A stretch of DNA of 64,000 nt from Paraburkholderia bryophila (GTDB taxonomy: Bacteria; Pseudomonadota; Gammaproteobacteria; Burkholderiales; Burkholderiaceae). The stretch lies in NCBI RefSeq assembly GCF_003269035.1, contig NZ_QLTK01000014.1, positions 62,001 to 126,000 of the forward strand, written 5' to 3'. Each line of letters starts with the position of its first letter. Position 1 is the first letter of the stretch. The notes below the pieces were generated by a model. It ran no database searches. It saw nothing but the letters and a program-made list of their open reading frames with translations, and was not told where the DNA came from. The translations under genes and the position numbers were made by a program. Positions 50,965-60,106 of this stretch are shown in pieces.

Positions 50965-53319
50965 TCAGAAGTCGACCTTCATGCTGACCGACACGTTGCG
51001 GCCGGGCGCCGTATAGGCGTCCTTGACCGGCGACGTCTCCGCAATGCCGCGCACGTCCGACCAGTTCCAGTACTTGCGGTCGAACAGGTTGTACACGCCG
51101 AGATACGCGACGACGTGCTTGTTGAAGCGATAGCCGCCGCGCAGGTCGACGACGAAACTCGAACCGGGCGCGAAGCAGGTTTGCGACGCGCAGCTTTTCG
51201 GCGTGATGTCGCTGGTTTTCTTCGCGGCCTGAAACAGCAGATCCGTTTGCACGAACCAGCGTTCGCCCGGTTCATAACGCAGGCCGAACACGGCCGAGAA
51301 CGGGTTGATGGTGTCGAGCGGCTGATTCGCGTTGTTGCCGCCTTCCACGCTGCCCTTGGTGAAGGCCATCGCGGTCTTGACCGTGAAGCCGTACGGCAGC
51401 GCCCATTCCGCGCGTCCTTCGAGGCCGTGAATCGAGGCTCGCGAATAGTTGACGTACTGGAACACCAGCGGATCGTTCGGGCGGCCGCTGCCGCTGACGG
51501 TCTGTTGCGCGATGAAGTCGCGATAACGGCCGGCGAAGATCGCCGCGCTATAGCGCAGCGGGCCGAGGCCCGTGCCGAGCTTGCCGCGCAAACCGGCTTC
51601 GATGGTGTCGCTGGTTTCCGGCTTGAGGTTCGGATTGCCGATCGACGTATAGCCGTACAGCGGATTCGCGAAGCTGTTGTTCACCTGATCCGGCGACGGT
51701 GCGCGGAAACCGTGCGTGTATTGCGCGTACGGAATCAACGCGGGCGACACTTCGTACAGCACCGCGAGGCGTGGCGACAACGCGTTGTCGCTCGACGAAA
51801 CCGGCTTGCCGAGATATTGCGGGTCGCCGGTTTTCGCGTTCAGCGCGTAGGTGTCGAAACGCAAACCCGGCGTGACGGTGAGGCCGCCATAGCTGATCTG
51901 ATCCTGAATGAACGCGCCGAGCAGACGGTAGTCGGTATCCGGGAACGGCTTGTTCGGGAACGCGGCTTCGCCCACGCCCGGCACGGTGCCGTCGCGCAAC
52001 GCCGTGACGCGATCCAGGCTGCCGTCGCCGCCATACAGCAGTTTGTGCGAGAGAATGCCCGTGTGGAAGTTGCTTTCCGCGAACGCCGAGCCGCCGAATA
52101 CACGCTCGCCGTAGTGGCTCAAACGCGTGCGCGAAGCCGATGAACCGCGCGTCTCATACGAGTTCTGATCCTGCCAGGCGTCCTGGTAGTACACCTGAAC
52201 GTGTGCGGTCTGGAAAAACGGCGCGGCCTCGTTATTGAAGTCGTAGTCGAGGCTGTAGCGGTTGCGTTCGAGCTTGTCGTTACCGGTCAGCGCGAGCGTG
52301 GTGGGCGGATTGATCGCCGACAGCACGTTCGTGTCGATCCGTTCGCGCACGGTTTCGGCGGTGAATTTGAAGGTGTCGTGCGCGGTCGGTTTGACGACCA
52401 GCTTGCCGAGCAGCGTTTCGGAATACGTGTCCTGCGGATTCGCCGTGGTGCGCAGGGTCGTTGCCGAATTGTTCGAGCCTTGGTTGTCCACTTCATGGCC
52501 GCGCCGGCCGTCGGCGATCAGCATGCCCTGAATCATGTCGTTGCCGCCGGCCGCCTGCACCGTCGCACCGAAACTGCGGTCGGCCGATTCATAGCTCGGG
52601 CGCACCGAGAAATAAGTCGGCTTGTTGTAGATGTCGAGCAGATCCTGCGGGTCTTTGGTCAGGAAGTTGACCGCGCCGGTCAAGCCGTCGCTGCCGTACA
52701 GCGCCGAGGCCGGGCCGCGCAGAATTTCAATGCGCTTGAGCGTGCCGAGATCCGCATAGTCGCCGCGACCCGATTCGAGCGGACCGAAGGTGAACGAATA
52801 GGGCAGGCGGATGCCGTCTTCCATCATCAGAATGCGGTTGCCTTCGAGGCCGCGAATGTTGATGCTCGAATCGTTGTCGCGACCACCGCCCAGCGCTGCC
52901 GATCCAGGCCGGTAAGGCGTGCGGCGCACGGTGACGCCGGGCTCGTAGCGCAGCGCGTCTTTGATGTTTTCGGCTTGTTGTTCTTCCAGGTCCTGGTCGG
53001 TGATGACCGAGACGGATGCCGCCGTGCGGCTTTGCGCGGACGCGGTGCGCGTGGCGGTGACGGTCACCGGGTCGAGCAGTCTGCCCGCAACGAGTTGCAC
53101 TGGCGACGCGGCTTGCGTTGCCTGCGCCACTTGTGTCGCTTGCGCCGCGTTGGGTGCTGGCGAAGACGGCGCGACCTGCGCGACCTGTTGCGCGGTGGCT
53201 TTCTGAGCCGGTGTGTTATCGGCTGCGTGAGCCGACTGCGCGGCCCAAAGACCGACTACGCCAAATACGCCGGACAGCATGGTGCACAGCGGACGTCGCG
53301 CTGTATTGAGGTGATGCAC
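50965..53319 (-). CDS. hmuR: TonB-dependent haem/haemoglobin receptor HmuR
   Basis: A 784-residue outer-membrane receptor. Signal peptide about 1-32, then a low-complexity Ala/Gln linker (about 33-80), a TonB-box region near DPVTVTATRT, plug domain (about 100-230, ISIN-type INIRGLEGNRILMMEDGIRLPY), and a 22-strand barrel ending in Phe (VSMKVDF). FRAPSPDQVN and NPNLKPETSD are the paired motifs of haem receptors that flank the haem-binding loop. GTG at 53319 has GGGAG nine bases before it. It is the first gene of the operon, under the Fur box at 53446-53474. Confidence 0.92.
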   Translation of the reverse strand: MHHLNTARRPLCTMLSGVFGVVGLWAAQSAHAADNTPAQKATAQQVAQVAPSSPAPNAAQATQVAQATQAASPVQLVAGRLLDPVTVTATRTASAQSRTAASVSVITDQDLEEQQAENIKDALRYEPGVTVRRTPYRPGSAALGGGRDNDSSINIRGLEGNRILMMEDGIRLPYSFTFGPLESGRGDYADLGTLKRIEILRGPASALYGSDGLTGAVNFLTKDPQDLLDIYNKPTYFSVRPSYESADRSFGATVQAAGGNDMIQGMLIADGRRGHEVDNQGSNNSATTLRTTANPQDTYSETLLGKLVVKPTAHDTFKFTAETVRERIDTNVLSAINPPTTLALTGNDKLERNRYSLDYDFNNEAAPFFQTAHVQVYYQDAWQDQNSYETRGSSASRTRLSHYGERVFGGSAFAESNFHTGILSHKLLYGGDGSLDRVTALRDGTVPGVGEAAFPNKPFPDTDYRLLGAFIQDQISYGGLTVTPGLRFDTYALNAKTGDPQYLGKPVSSSDNALSPRLAVLYEVSPALIPYAQYTHGFRAPSPDQVNNSFANPLYGYTSIGNPNLKPETSDTIEAGLRGKLGTGLGPLRYSAAIFAGRYRDFIAQQTVSGSGRPNDPLVFQYVNYSRASIHGLEGRAEWALPYGFTVKTAMAFTKGSVEGGNNANQPLDTINPFSAVFGLRYEPGERWFVQTDLLFQAAKKTSDITPKSCASQTCFAPGSSFVVDLRGGYRFNKHVVAYLGVYNLFDRKYWNWSDVRGIAETSPVKDAYTAPGRNVSVSMKVDF

Positions 53320-53445
53320 GTGTGGTTCTCCCGATCAAACGAGCCCGTAAGCTGGCTGGGTGACGAGAAGCACCTGGCTGGCAGTTCGCATTAAATGCGG
53401 ACCGTGTATGTGAATTGGATGGATAAAGTTGACTAAAGCCTTACA

Positions 53446-53474
53446 AATTTAGTGTAAATGAGAATTATTGTCAA
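53446..53474 (-). promoter_or_regulatory. hmuR promoter with overlapping Fur box
   Basis: On the minus strand TTGACA (53469-53474) and TAAATT (53446-53451) are 17 bp apart. The AATGAGAATTATTGTC core (53457-53472) closely matches the Fur consensus and covers the -35 and spacer, so iron-loaded Fur would block transcription. The rest of the 304-bp gap to the aconitase gene shows only a second weak promoter region. Confidence 0.8.
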
Positions 53475-53623
53475 CTGACTATGCGGAATAAATTGCTGCC
53501 TCATGCGCTGCCCGGGCGTCGCGCGAACCTTCGGCAACCTCCTGAAACGAGAGGTCTGGGTTGCCGCAACGGCACTTCGGCGGCGCGTGCGCGCGCCGTA
53601 TAGTGAGCAGAAGGAGAGTGCTC

Positions 53624-55600
53624 ATGAGCGATACGATTCGTCTGGACGGCCGCGTGCTGTTCCTGTCCCAGGATCCCGCGGTGATCGACGCGCAACTGGC
53701 CGGCGGCAACTTCACGCGTGCGAACGTTGGGCCGCTGCGCGATAACGTCTCCACCGACGAGATCACGCCCGTCACCGTGATGCTCACTTACGACGAACGT
53801 CTCGGCCAGTATCCGTACGTCGGCTTCAAGGCCGGCGAGCGCCTGCCGATCGGGCGCAATGCGGTTAAAGACGGTGGCTTCCAGATCACGGTTGCAGGCA
53901 AGCGCTACGGCAAGGGGTCGTCACGCGAATCGAGTCCGCTGGCGGAGTTGTCGGCGGGCATTCGCCTGATCGTCGCGGAGAGTTTCGAGCGCATTTACCA
54001 GCAGAATTGCGACAACATCGGCATTCTCACCACCACCGATTTCTCCGTGCTCGACCGCTTGATGGCCGGCGAGGCCGTGCCGATCGAGGCGTTTCTCGAA
54101 GGCCGCGACGCACTCACGCAGCAGATCATTCGTAGCGGCGGATTGCTGGCGTATAGCAAGTTCGCGGATTGGCCCGCGCCGCGGGTGGCCGGCGCTGCTG
54201 ATGCCAACGCCAACGCCAACGCGAATGCAGTCGCGCAGTCTGCCGAACCCATGACGCTGGTCGAGAAGATCATCGCGCGGCATCTGCATCCCGGCATGCC
54301 GAACCCGCGGCGTGGCGACGGCGTGTTCATCGCCGCCGACTGGCGCTTCAGTCACGACTACTTCACCGGCATGTGCGCGCATCTGATGCATCGCGCGTTC
54401 GGCAAGCCCGCGCCGTTGCATGAGCCGGATCACATCATCGCGTTTCAGGATCATCTGGTGCTCGCGGCGCAGAGCATTCCGCACGTGCGCGACGGCTTGC
54501 TGCCGGGCGTCGCGAATCTGATGGAAGGGCATACGTCGTTCTCGCGCGACTATCCGGTGCGCTCGCACGGTGCGCTCGACACGCTGCCCGGTTCCGAAGG
54601 CATCTGTCATGCGTTGATGGCGGAGCAGTACGCGTTGCCGGGGCAAGTGGCGTGCGGTACCGATTCGCATACGCCGCATTCGGGCGCGCTCGGCTGCCTC
54701 GCATTCGGTGCGGGCGCAACCGAAATCGCCAATAGCTGGGTGACGGGCTACGTGCGCTGCAAGGTGCCGGAGACCTTGCGCATCGAGATCGACGGGGAGC
54801 TGCGCGACGGCGTCACCGCCAAGGACGTCGTGCTGTTTCTGCTGCAGATGGATGCGATCCGCTCGGGTGGCGCGATCGGCCTCGTGTTCGAATATGGCGG
54901 CGAGGCGGTGCGCGCGATGTCGATCGATGAGCGCGCAACCTTGACGAACATGGTCGCGGAATTGGGCGGCTTCACCGGCATCGTCGAACCGGATGCACGT
55001 ACCGCGGCGTTTCTGAAGGAGCGGCGCGGCGTCGATTTCAGTGTGGAAAGCTGGATGAAAAGCGATCCGGACGCGATCTATCGCGACACGATCCGGATCG
55101 ACGCGAGCCGGATCGAACCGATGCTCGCGCGCCCAGGCGACCCCGGCAACGGTGTGCCGGCTCCTCAACTGGCGCAGGAGGTCGCAATCGATATCGCCTA
55201 TGGCGGTTCCTGCACCGCCGGCAAGCGCGAAGACTTCGACTACTACCACGAGGTGCTGCGCTGGGGTGTCGAGCGCGGCATTCGCGTGGCGGACGGCACG
55301 CGTCTGTTTCTGCAATTCGGCACCATGGCCGTGCGCAGTTATTGCGAGGCGCAAGGCTATCTGCCGGTGTTCGAGCGGGCAGGCGTGACGCTCGTGATGC
55401 CGGGTTGCGGCTCGTGCGCGAATTGCGGACCGGGGCAATCCGCCGACGCGAACGAGGTGACGATCAGCGCGATCAACCGCAATTTCCCGGGGCGTTCGGG
55501 ACCGGGCGACGTGTGGCTCGCCAGTCCGTACACGGTGGCGGCGAGCGCGTTGGCCGGAAAAATCACCACCTTCGAACAATTGAAGCGCGCGCACGGCTAG
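53624..55600 (+). CDS. Aconitase-family hydratase with swivel domain first (LeuD-LeuC order)
   Basis: A 658-residue fusion. The first 190 residues are the small swivel (LeuD) domain: DNVSTDEITPV and YGKGSSRESSPLAE hold the substrate-binding Ser/Arg. A DANANANANA low-complexity linker (about 193-203) leads to the large catalytic domain with the [4Fe-4S] Cys344 (CGTDSHT), Cys598 and Cys601 (GCGSCANCGPG), and GLV/GGSCTAGKRED. Canonical AcnA has these in reverse order. It should dehydrate and rehydrate a hydroxy-acid (citrate, homocitrate, methylcitrate or isopropylmalate type). The neighbouring MFS transporter suggests import of such an acid. ATG at 53624 with AGGAGAG. Confidence 0.85.
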   Translation: MSDTIRLDGRVLFLSQDPAVIDAQLAGGNFTRANVGPLRDNVSTDEITPVTVMLTYDERLGQYPYVGFKAGERLPIGRNAVKDGGFQITVAGKRYGKGSSRESSPLAELSAGIRLIVAESFERIYQQNCDNIGILTTTDFSVLDRLMAGEAVPIEAFLEGRDALTQQIIRSGGLLAYSKFADWPAPRVAGAADANANANANAVAQSAEPMTLVEKIIARHLHPGMPNPRRGDGVFIAADWRFSHDYFTGMCAHLMHRAFGKPAPLHEPDHIIAFQDHLVLAAQSIPHVRDGLLPGVANLMEGHTSFSRDYPVRSHGALDTLPGSEGICHALMAEQYALPGQVACGTDSHTPHSGALGCLAFGAGATEIANSWVTGYVRCKVPETLRIEIDGELRDGVTAKDVVLFLLQMDAIRSGGAIGLVFEYGGEAVRAMSIDERATLTNMVAELGGFTGIVEPDARTAAFLKERRGVDFSVESWMKSDPDAIYRDTIRIDASRIEPMLARPGDPGNGVPAPQLAQEVAIDIAYGGSCTAGKREDFDYYHEVLRWGVERGIRVADGTRLFLQFGTMAVRSYCEAQGYLPVFERAGVTLVMPGCGSCANCGPGQSADANEVTISAINRNFPGRSGPGDVWLASPYTVAASALAGKITTFEQLKRAHG

Positions 55601-55820
55601 AATGCTCGCCGGACCTTGCGGCCCGGCATCGTGGTGCGCGTCATGCGCGAATCAAAGGAAGGCCGGCACAAGACTGGTTTCGGCGCGCCGCATTGCGGTG
55701 TGCCAGTATCACGTGCAATACGTTGCATGGGACCGGAATAGGCGATTCGGGATCCGGGTAAGCGCTAAAGCGCCACGCGGGTCGATACGCCGATGCCGGT
55801 CGACACAGGAGACAAACAAC

Positions 55821-57269
55821 ATGGCATCCCCCGATCACGCCGAGTCCGCCGCACGGCGCAGCGCTGGCGTCGCATCTTTTGACGCGACCGCCGTGCCGCT
55901 CGACGCCGGCAGCATTTCCGCGCGCCTCGACCGGCTCCCGGCCACGCGTTCCGTCTGGAAGCTGGTCGTGCTGCTGAGCCTCGGCTTCTTCTTCGAACTC
56001 TACGATCTGCTGTACTCGGGCTATGTCGCCCCCGGCCTCGTCAAAAGCGGCTTGCTGACGGCGACCACGCATGGTCTGTTCGGCTCGACCGGCGTGGCGA
56101 GTTTCATCGCCGCGCTGTTTAGCGGCCTTTTTATCGGCACGATCGCGTGCGGTTTTCTGGCGGATCGCTTCGGGCGCCGTGCCGTATTCACCTATTCGCT
56201 GCTGTGGTACACCGCGGCCAACGTCGTGATGGCGTTTCAGGAGACGGCCACGGGGCTGAACTTCTGGCGCTTCGTTGCAGGTATCGGTATTGGTGTCGAG
56301 TTGGTGACGATTGGTACTTACATTTCCGAACTGGTGCCCAAACAGATTCGCGGCCGTGCGTTCGCCTGCGAGCAGGCCGTGGGTTTTACCGCGGTGCCGG
56401 TCGTGGCGTTCCTGTCGTATCTGCTGGTGCCGCGCACGCTTTTCGGTCTCGACGGCTGGCGCTGGGTCGTGTTGATCGGCGCCCACGGTGCGCTGTTCGT
56501 CTGGTGGATTCGCCGTGCGTTGCCCGAGAGTCCGCGCTGGCTCGCGCAACAGGGGCGTCTCGCCGAAGCCGACCGGGTGATGAGCGCGCTCGAAGCGAAG
56601 GTGCGCAGCGAATACGGCCGCGAATTGCCGCTGCCCGCACCGCCGGTGCCGGTGGCGCCGCGCGGCAGATTCCGCGATATGTGGGTGCCGCCGTATCGCA
56701 ACCGCACGCTGATGATGACGATCTTCAACATCTTCCAGACTGTGGGCTTTTATGGTTTCGCCAACTGGGTGCCGACGTTGCTGATCAAGCAGGGCATTAC
56801 GATCACCACGAGTTTGATGTACTCCAGCGTGATTGCACTGGCCGCGCCGCTCGGTCCGGTTATCGGACTTTTTATCGGCGACCGCTTCGAGCGCAAGACG
56901 GTGATCGTGGTGATGGCGGCCGCGAATATCGTCTGCGGATTGTGGTTTAGTCGGGCGTCGGGGGCGGTGTTGCTGGTCAGTCTCGGGGTTTGCCTGACGC
57001 TGGCCGGGAATATCATTTCGTATAGCTTCCATGCGTACCAGACCGAACTTTTTCCGACCAGCATTCGTGCGCGGGCAGTGGGCTTCGTCTATTCGTGGAG
57101 TCGCTTTTCGGCCATTTTCACGGCGTTTCTGATTGCGTCCGTATTGAAGCAGTTCGGTACGACCGGCGTATTCGTGTTCATTGCGGGAGCGATGCTGATC
57201 GTGATGCTGGCGATTGGGTTGATGGGGCCGCGTACGAAGGGGCTTGAGCTGGAGGTCATCTCCAGGTAA
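55821..57269 (+). CDS. MFS transporter (sugar/acid porter type)
   Basis: A 482-residue 12-helix major-facilitator permease. It has the family signature ADRFGRRAVF between helices 2 and 3, VPKQIRGRAFA and the long central loop with LPESPRWLAQQGR, plus DRFERKTV after helix 8. The pattern resembles sugar porter/MFS acid transporters (metabolite:H+ symport). AGGAGAC precedes the ATG at 55821. It is 220 bp downstream of the aconitase-like gene on the same strand and probably carries the substrate of that enzyme, likely a tricarboxylate or dicarboxylate. Confidence 0.88.
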   Translation: MASPDHAESAARRSAGVASFDATAVPLDAGSISARLDRLPATRSVWKLVVLLSLGFFFELYDLLYSGYVAPGLVKSGLLTATTHGLFGSTGVASFIAALFSGLFIGTIACGFLADRFGRRAVFTYSLLWYTAANVVMAFQETATGLNFWRFVAGIGIGVELVTIGTYISELVPKQIRGRAFACEQAVGFTAVPVVAFLSYLLVPRTLFGLDGWRWVVLIGAHGALFVWWIRRALPESPRWLAQQGRLAEADRVMSALEAKVRSEYGRELPLPAPPVPVAPRGRFRDMWVPPYRNRTLMMTIFNIFQTVGFYGFANWVPTLLIKQGITITTSLMYSSVIALAAPLGPVIGLFIGDRFERKTVIVVMAAANIVCGLWFSRASGAVLLVSLGVCLTLAGNIISYSFHAYQTELFPTSIRARAVGFVYSWSRFSAIFTAFLIASVLKQFGTTGVFVFIAGAMLIVMLAIGLMGPRTKGLELEVISR

Positions 57270-57487
57270 GGAAAAGTAAAGACCGGAAAAATAGAGACCG
57301 CCGGCGAAGCCTGGCGGTCCGATGCTTTCGGCTTGCTGGTGCGCCTGGATATGCATGCCACCCGAGACTTGTTTCGGACCCGCGGCGGTCTGTCGCCCGC
57401 CATATCGGATATGAAATTCCAGAATGGCGTGATTCAAGGGTTCTCGTTAAAATACGTCACCACACCCTGACGCCCGCTCGCCACTTC

Positions 57488-58438
57488 ATGACGCATCGAA
57501 TTGGATTTTTCGTTTGTGACGGCCACGATGCGCTTGATCTTGCCGGACCGCTTTCGGCATTCAATCAGGTGGCGCTAGCCGCCGGCGAGACGCCCTACGT
57601 TCTCCATGTCGTCTCGCAGCCCGGCGGCCCGGTCATCGGCAATACGGGCCTGCCGATCGAGACGAAGTCCACGAGGAGCCGCACGTTCGACACCGTCATA
57701 TTCGTAGGCGGTGAGATCGGGCCGATGCAGACACCGGAGAACGTCGCCGCTGCGAAGCGCTTGGCTTCCCGTGCCTCGCGGGTGGCAAGCGTATGTACGG
57801 GGGCCTTTCTGCTGGCAGAAACCGGCTTGCTGGACGGCCTGAGAGCGACCACGCATTGGCGCTACGCGGCTCAGTTGCAGTCGCGTTTTCCTCGCACGCG
57901 GGTGGAGGGCGATCGCATCTATATCGCCGACGGGCGCATCTGGACATCGGCCGGCATTGCCGCCGGAATAGATCTCGCACTCGCCATGATCGAAGCCGAT
58001 ATGGGCGCGACAGTTGCGCGCGCAACCGCCCGGCTCCTGGTCGTTCCGTATCGCCGGCCGGGAGGGCAGTCCCAATTCTCCGCCATGTCGCAAATGGAAC
58101 CCGAGTCGGATCGCATTCGCATTGCGCTGAATTTTGCGCGGGAACATCTGGCGGAAGCGCTACCTGTGGAGCGACTCGCCGAAGCCGCAAGATTAAGTTT
58201 GCGACAGTTTGGACGAGCATTTCGCCGTGAAACGGGTGAAACACCGGCTAAGGCAGTCGAGCGTCTGCGCGTTGAAGCCGCGCGACTGCGCCTTCAGGAT
58301 GGTAGCGAACCCATCGAACAAATTGCGCTGGCCGTGGGATTCTCCGATCCGGAGCGGATGAGGAGAGCGTTTGTCAAACTGCATGGACATCCGCCGCAAT
58401 CCATTCGGCGCACGAGCAGATTGAACGCCGGGCGCTGA
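57488..58438 (+). CDS. GlxA-type AraC regulator with DJ-1/PfpI domain
   Basis: A 316-residue regulator: N-terminal DJ-1/PfpI domain (about residues 1-185) with nucleophile-elbow Cys in VASVCTGAFLLA, and C-terminal AraC-type double HTH (about 215-310, VERLAEAARLSLRQFGRAFRRETGETPAKAVERLR). The DJ-1 part in such regulators may bind or sense an amidated or thiol metabolite. It faces a convergent cluster (58498-60853) that includes a Tat-exported DJ-1 protein, so it may regulate that cluster. ATG at 57488. Confidence 0.9.
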   Translation: MTHRIGFFVCDGHDALDLAGPLSAFNQVALAAGETPYVLHVVSQPGGPVIGNTGLPIETKSTRSRTFDTVIFVGGEIGPMQTPENVAAAKRLASRASRVASVCTGAFLLAETGLLDGLRATTHWRYAAQLQSRFPRTRVEGDRIYIADGRIWTSAGIAAGIDLALAMIEADMGATVARATARLLVVPYRRPGGQSQFSAMSQMEPESDRIRIALNFAREHLAEALPVERLAEAARLSLRQFGRAFRRETGETPAKAVERLRVEAARLRLQDGSEPIEQIALAVGFSDPERMRRAFVKLHGHPPQSIRRTSRLNAGR

Positions 58439-58497
58439 TTATTCGGCGGCCAGCTGCGCATGTCGGACTCGCCGCGCGGAGTACTTTCGCCAGACGT

Positions 58498-58980
58498 TCA
58501 ATGGTCGTCGGATTTCAACGGGCCGTAAGCATTCCAGATGTCGCGATGCAGTTTCCAAACGCCGCCCTGCTTCAGAAAGACGAGGATCTGCTTGCCGCGA
58601 AATTTGAGCTTTCCGTCGTGATCGCGGATATCGGCATCCGAGACTTCGGTCACGACCCGATCGTCGCCGTAGAACTCGGGATGGTCGAATGAGACGGTGT
58701 CGGGTGCGGCTCCCGCATAACCCTTGGTGAAGTATTCGGTAATGGCGTTGGCCCCGACGACTCTGTCTCCGCCGGGCGGCAAGAGCGCGCCATCTTTCGT
58801 GTAGAGGCGGCCTATCGCTTCATAATCCCCGCGCGCGAAGGCGTCTGCCCATCGTGCATTTTCTGCTCCGATAGCGGCCTGGGAAGGATGCTGCGAGCCA
58901 TTGCCGGTGGCCGCCGCTGAAAAAGCGAGAAGGGAGAAGCAGGCTGCGAGGGCAGCGGCACAAAGACGAGTGTGTTGCAT
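58498..58980 (-). CDS. Exported SnoaL/NTF2-like (DUF4440, SgcJ/EcaC) protein
   Basis: A 160-residue secreted protein with signal peptide (about residues 1-25, CAAALAACFSLLAFSAAATG) and an NTF2-like cone domain: AIGAENARWADAFARGDYEAIGRLYTKDGALLPPGG is typical, followed by VFLKQGGVWKLHRDIWN. The fold binds small ligands or catalyses isomerisation; some members are steroid isomerase-like. Start ATG at 58980 is chosen over a TTG at 59022 lacking a ribosome site. Co-directional with the DJ-1 and SDR genes. Confidence 0.8.
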   Translation of the reverse strand: MQHTRLCAAALAACFSLLAFSAAATGNGSQHPSQAAIGAENARWADAFARGDYEAIGRLYTKDGALLPPGGDRVVGANAITEYFTKGYAGAAPDTVSFDHPEFYGDDRVVTEVSDADIRDHDGKLKFRGKQILVFLKQGGVWKLHRDIWNAYGPLKSDDH

Positions 58981-59109
58981 GGAATGAGGTCGAATCCTGA
59001 TGTGAATGGGAGAGGGCCGCAACCGATTGGAGCGAGGGAGCAGACAAGGCGGGTTGCGGTCTTTATCGAGGCCAGCGGGGTGGCCTCGCGTACCTTGTCT
59101 GCGAGCGCT

Positions 59110-59964
59110 TCAGCGAATGCCCGGAATGCGTGCGAGACCTCTGGATGCGCCGGGCAATATTTTGTCGACCATCGCAACGATTTCCGGCCGCGCCTCCCTG
59201 GGATGACCGGAATGGAACGGCGGGGCGGGGTCGTATTCCATCAGGAGTTGTGCGAATTCGGCGGTTTGCTGGCCGCGTAGTTTCGCGGCGACGCGCAATG
59301 CGAAATCGATGCCCGCCGTAATGCCGCCGCCGCTCATGAACCGGCCGTTATCGTCCTCCACAAAGCGCTCAGCAACGGGGATTGCACCGTATTCGGTCAG
59401 GTCGTTGATAAAGGCCCAATGGCAGGCGCTCCGTTTGCCCTTGAGAATGCCCGTCGCGGCGAGCACGAGCGATCCATTGCAAACCGAGGTCACATATCTG
59501 GCGCCGTCCGCCAGGCGCCGGATTTGTGCCTGATACGCCGGCTGCATCGGCGCCGTTAGATCGGATCCGCCGGGAACCAGAATCAGATCGGCCTTCGCGA
59601 CATCGGCGAGCCGTTCGGTCTTGCCATACACCACCCCGTATTCCAGGGTGACGGGACCACCCTCCAGACTGGCGTAGCGAATGGTCGTATTGGGCATCCA
59701 ATGAAAGACCTCGCTGGGGCCGGCAAAATCGAGCAGCGTTCCGTTGGGATAAACGGTAATGACGATGTCGAGCGGAACGTCCGGAGGAAGTATTCCTTTA
59801 CTGGCCGTTTCGGCGAGAGCGGGCGTGGCGCGGCCGAGTAAGGCTCCGCTTCCGAGAAGAGCGCCGAGCGCCGCGATACTGCCAAGCTTGAGAACATCGC
59901 GGCGGGAAGCGCGCGCGTTGATCGGTTGTGGGGCTGAGGCGTTGTCGTCGATTTGATCTGTCAC
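59110..59964 (-). CDS. Tat-exported DJ-1/PfpI family protein
   Basis: A 284-residue protein with a twin-arginine signal: ASRRDVLKLGSIAALGALLGSGALLG (residues about 19-44), followed by a cut near ALAETA. The mature domain is DJ-1/PfpI with the nucleophilic Cys in TSVCNGSLVLAATG and acidic LLDFAGPSEVF; relatives include isonitrile hydratase. Such a domain is usually cytoplasmic; export through Tat implies a folded, cofactor-free enzyme or binder in the periplasm. The start is GTG at 59964 with AGGAAAA upstream. It is probably co-transcribed with the NTF2-like gene (129 bp downstream) and preceded by an SDR gene. Confidence 0.85.
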   Translation of the reverse strand: MTDQIDDNASAPQPINARASRRDVLKLGSIAALGALLGSGALLGRATPALAETASKGILPPDVPLDIVITVYPNGTLLDFAGPSEVFHWMPNTTIRYASLEGGPVTLEYGVVYGKTERLADVAKADLILVPGGSDLTAPMQPAYQAQIRRLADGARYVTSVCNGSLVLAATGILKGKRSACHWAFINDLTEYGAIPVAERFVEDDNGRFMSGGGITAGIDFALRVAAKLRGQQTAEFAQLLMEYDPAPPFHSGHPREARPEIVAMVDKILPGASRGLARIPGIR

Positions 59965-60106
59965 AGTGACTTTTTCCTATGCGTCGGCCCTCTCTGCAAG
60001 CGCAGCCAGGTCGGACCAGATTGAAATAGCGCCCACGACGAAAAGCGTGACGGGCGTGTGGGTTGGAAAGTGGCGCAGGCGGGATGACGTGAAGCGTTCC
60101 GAAAAC

